Shown here in pieces: positions 6,101 to 6,909 of a stretch of 6,909 bases of DNA. The position numbers and the translations under genes are program-made. Within the stretch, counting starts at the first letter, position 1; every line of letters begins with the position of its first letter. Source of the stretch: an uncultured Mycoplasmatota bacterium (GTDB taxonomy: Bacteria > Bacillota_I > Bacilli_A > RF39 > UBA660); NCBI GenBank assembly GCA_900556025.1, contig USNG01000050.1, forward strand, positions 1 to 6,909, read 5' to 3'. The notes beneath the pieces are model-generated. The model saw only the letters and a list, made by a program, of their open reading frames with translations. It searched no databases and had not been told where the DNA came from.

Positions 6101-6909
6101 ATCTTTAAAAGATAAAGATAATTATGAGTGGAAAGATGGTACAACTACGGATGTAGTTATTAACTGGTCTATTACTCAAGCAACACCAGAATTTACAGTA
6201 CCAACAGGATTAACTGGTGTTAAAGGCGATTTCTTAAGTAGTATTACACTACCAGCTGGATTTACTTGGAATAACCCTAGTGAACTTTTAACTGCTGGAA
6301 CTCATACTTATAAAGCTACTTATACACCAACAGATACAATAAATTATAAAACTGTAACTGATATTGAAATATCAGTTGTAGTAAAAAACAAGTTTGTGTT
6401 AAGTGGAGTTGTTAATGGTGGAAATGGAACAATAAGTGTTTCTAGTTTAGAAGTATTAGAAGGAAAAAAAGCAGAAGTTATATTTACACCAGATGAAGGT
6501 TATATGATTGACAAAGTTCTTGTTGAAGGAACTGAAGTTGAAGTAACTGGTAACAAATTAGAGCTTACTATGGATGGGCATAAATTAGTTGTAGTAAGTT
6601 ATAAGAAAATACCTTTCACAGTAACAGTTGAAGATGTAGAGGGAGCAACAGTAGATCCAGATGGAACTGTAACAGTAAGTTATGGAGACAACAAAGACTT
6701 TACAATAACAGCAAATACAGGCTACAAACTAGTAAAAGTATTAGTAAATGATGTAGAAAAAACATTAGATGGCAACACATTAAAATTAAAGAACATTACA
6801 TCAAATATGAAAATTAAAGTAGTAGTAGAAAAAATTGAATACAAAGTAATAGAAGGTGCAGGACAAACATATACAATAACAGAAGATACAGAAGCAAGAT
6901 TTAGAATAG
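3129..6909 (+). CDS. Giant multi-domain secreted surface protein (MBG/YDG and InlB-like repeats), 3' end outside window
   Basis: The frame is open for 1260 codons and runs off the window. The start is fixed by AGGAG at 3114-3118, 10 bases before the ATG, and by a signal peptide directly after it (KNKTK, hydrophobic 8-22, cleavage near VNA|AE at 28/29). Domain order: 35-132, a beta-sandwich module ending VTLKV; about 141-330, a beta-helix-like stretch (TEATDFINAVN, LDLNGNTL at 189-196, LKITDSS, YKLTVKDTTLNG); 390-488, a second copy of the first module; 497 to about 1088, MBG/YDG-type modules with WTYG at 503, WVYDG at 589, NYDG at 689, IYNG at 871 and VYDG at 956; 1089-1160 and 1163-1237, two divergent InlB-like repeats; and from 1238 the opening of another domain (YKVIEGAGQTYTI). 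No enzyme motif is seen. An adhesin or wall-spanning stalk is likely. I infer a sortase signal beyond the edge. Only one of 16 Gln codons is CAG. Confidence 0.88.
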   Translation, partial: MKNKTKYLLSILVMLVAFLLVGTNKVNAAESGIAYKVDLGTVNVGYTEKPMGYINVHNNGTEAWAIWNVTVDREDIFNINGTNHDYVEPAYDSYEQYYVTAETGLPAGTYTGKITVATMSGYTMETTVTLKVADPSAKNNVLVTEATDFINAVNKTNAEDSADLIKLQNNISMGENDELNWHIYKDTILDLNGNTLTLVNDKSINLIYHDNATLKITDSSNGKTGKIYKKKNNEIFYFFTVQENDVTKKHDIAVLVDGIKIEREKQPEKPSTVFMGKSNYKLTVKDTTLNGLTYLLRSDDNVRVDLSIETIKLYTYSGQSMAVMARNSNNEFEKEMLIGNVIPEDSEFLYYNINDKQVVADRNRLISEPFVDRYDDDKTRSIIVRKKTRFDVSDISLNEIYGYTEATDVKEIPIYNSGAADLQIKNVSVDNANFVVEGTKTPTVTVGATNTDFKIKAKKGLNVGEYSANITVTDINDNTYTSKVTLKVDKKEITDLDISIDSWTYGEEPKMPVINYGSTLTKNDGGIEYASEGSANWSWMPPVLAGKYKMKFKLTNDANEKYIIPENIVNFEIYKNNTEIKIITKSNSWVYDGNEHKEDGYDVYYGGTKLEFSENVKMYKLPNKTQDEIMLTTKGKVKDVSDGTVENGIFDYMLLNANSYSNVTIEKGTLSITPITTPIVVTANDDTKNYDGEDLTNKGYTYTNDVLLAGDELTATITGKQKYVGTSDNKVTGVKVTRDGKDITSNYTFGTHVNGILEVKQLSQIITAEENLYVKVGGNLTIDKIKELLNCNLTDYKIKYISGSAGTFDETTGFTAGTTDGKVTMEVIAPAKDENNDGVNEYAEATKTFYINVVEKETVTFSGIEDNQVFIYNGEKQKPIGRIEVIGGNVKMLDTKYKGTGTTNYDSAEAPKNAGTYTVTYSVPEDNPDYVGSVTYAFTIKKAQLNKPTASTTSFVYDGTSKGYSSFHDSEVFEFTGTNTATNVGNYSLTISLKDKDNYEWKDGTTTDVVINWSITQATPEFTVPTGLTGVKGDFLSSITLPAGFTWNNPSELLTAGTHTYKATYTPTDTINYKTVTDIEISVVVKNKFVLSGVVNGGNGTISVSSLEVLEGKKAEVIFTPDEGYMIDKVLVEGTEVEVTGNKLELTMDGHKLVVVSYKKIPFTVTVEDVEGATVDPDGTVTVSYGDNKDFTITANTGYKLVKVLVNDVEKTLDGNTLKLKNITSNMKIKVVVEKIEYKVIEGAGQTYTITEDTEARFRI
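3231..4592 (+). repeat. Duplicated beta-sandwich module flanking a beta-helix-like segment
   Basis: The copies are at 3231-3524 (residues 35-132) and 4296-4592 (390-488) of the giant protein. They line up as GYTE, then an I-x-N/H-N-S/N-G strand (INVHNNG, IPIYNSG), then NVTVD or NVSVD, then GLPAGTYTGKITV or GLNVGEYSANITV, and both end VTLKV. The pattern resembles ASH/Hydin-like or related immunoglobulin-type folds in bacterial surface proteins. The 255 residues between them include a pectate-lyase-style LDLNGNTL strand and turn. No catalytic residues can be assigned. Confidence 0.6.
4614..6392 (+). repeat. Array of MBG/YDG-type immunoglobulin-like modules
   Basis: This spans residues 497 to about 1088 of the giant protein. 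Modules of 75-100 residues are marked by an aromatic-Tyr-(D/N)-Gly turn (residues 503-506, 589-593, 689-692, 871-874 and 956-959), followed by AGTY, AGKY, VGTS or VGNY before the next strand and closing FEI, LSI, LEV, FTI or WSI. The modules are strongly diverged in DNA and protein sequence, so this is an old array rather than a recent expansion. One module of different type (about 763-857) contains an EF-hand-like loop at 833-844. Confidence 0.65.
6393..6839 (+). repeat. Two divergent InlB-like beta repeats
   Basis: The copies at 6393-6608 and 6615-6839 each encode about 72-75 residues: an opening glycine-rich strand (VNGGNGTISV, VEGATVDPDG), a middle V-x-F-T strand (AEVIFTPDEGY, KDFTITANTGY), then DKVLVEG or VKVLVND, an L-x-L strand and a closing VVVSYKKI or KVVVEKI. 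The GY...KVLV spacing is kept exactly. This matches the divergent InlB B-repeat pattern usually found near the wall-proximal end of Gram-positive surface proteins. Confidence 0.65.

Noticed and set aside
811..6839. CRISPR array or DNA-level tandem repeats
   Set aside because: Repetition is at protein-module level with diverged DNA and irregular spacing; there are no identical direct repeats with unique spacers.

Overview
The window looks like a piece of a low-GC Gram-positive chromosome, most likely a gut-type clostridial member of the Bacillota. The signs are strong AGGAGG-type ribosome binding sites, a class B sortase, Sec-dependent surface proteins with a sortase C-terminal tail, and very AT-rich codons (AAA, GAA, CAA, TTA) from about position 657 onward. 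No finer placement can be supported from the sequence alone.

Layout, all on the + strand. (1) 1-656: the 3' part of a CvfB-like RNA-binding protein gene. It is cut by the window edge and has visibly higher GC and G-ending codons. (2) About 645-694: a near-consensus promoter and ribosome binding site. (3) 703-2220: a complete 505-residue cell-wall protein with a signal peptide, three InlB/Flg_new-type repeats, a C-terminal beta-rich domain and an NPKTGD sorting signal. (4) 2236-2270: a hairpin, probably a leaky terminator or attenuator. (5) 2290-3048: a complete class B sortase of 252 residues. (6) 3050-3105: two small hairpins whose arms can also pair with each other. (7) 3129-6909: a very large surface protein, open for 1260 codons and still open at the window end. 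It carries a signal peptide, a duplicated beta-sandwich module around a beta-helix-like stretch, at least five MBG/YDG-type modules and two InlB-like repeats.

The three downstream genes read as one cell-surface locus: a transpeptidase lies between two secreted multi-domain proteins that it probably anchors to peptidoglycan. The signal peptide of both proteins ends in the same VNA-A cleavage context. The first protein carries a visible NPKTGD signal. The second should carry one beyond the window edge, which is a prediction. The repeat domains suggest adhesion or cell-envelope spacing roles, but no ligand can be named.

The most notable broader signal is the sharp change in composition and codon use between the cvfB-like gene and everything after it, consistent with an acquired surface-protein island (or, less happily, a contig join). 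I saw no tRNA, rRNA, CRISPR array, transposase, phage gene or toxin-antitoxin pair, and no gap over 300 bases without a gene. I do not see a clearly unprecedented system. The points most worth follow-up are the dedicated sortase-substrate pairing and the paired hairpins ahead of the giant gene.
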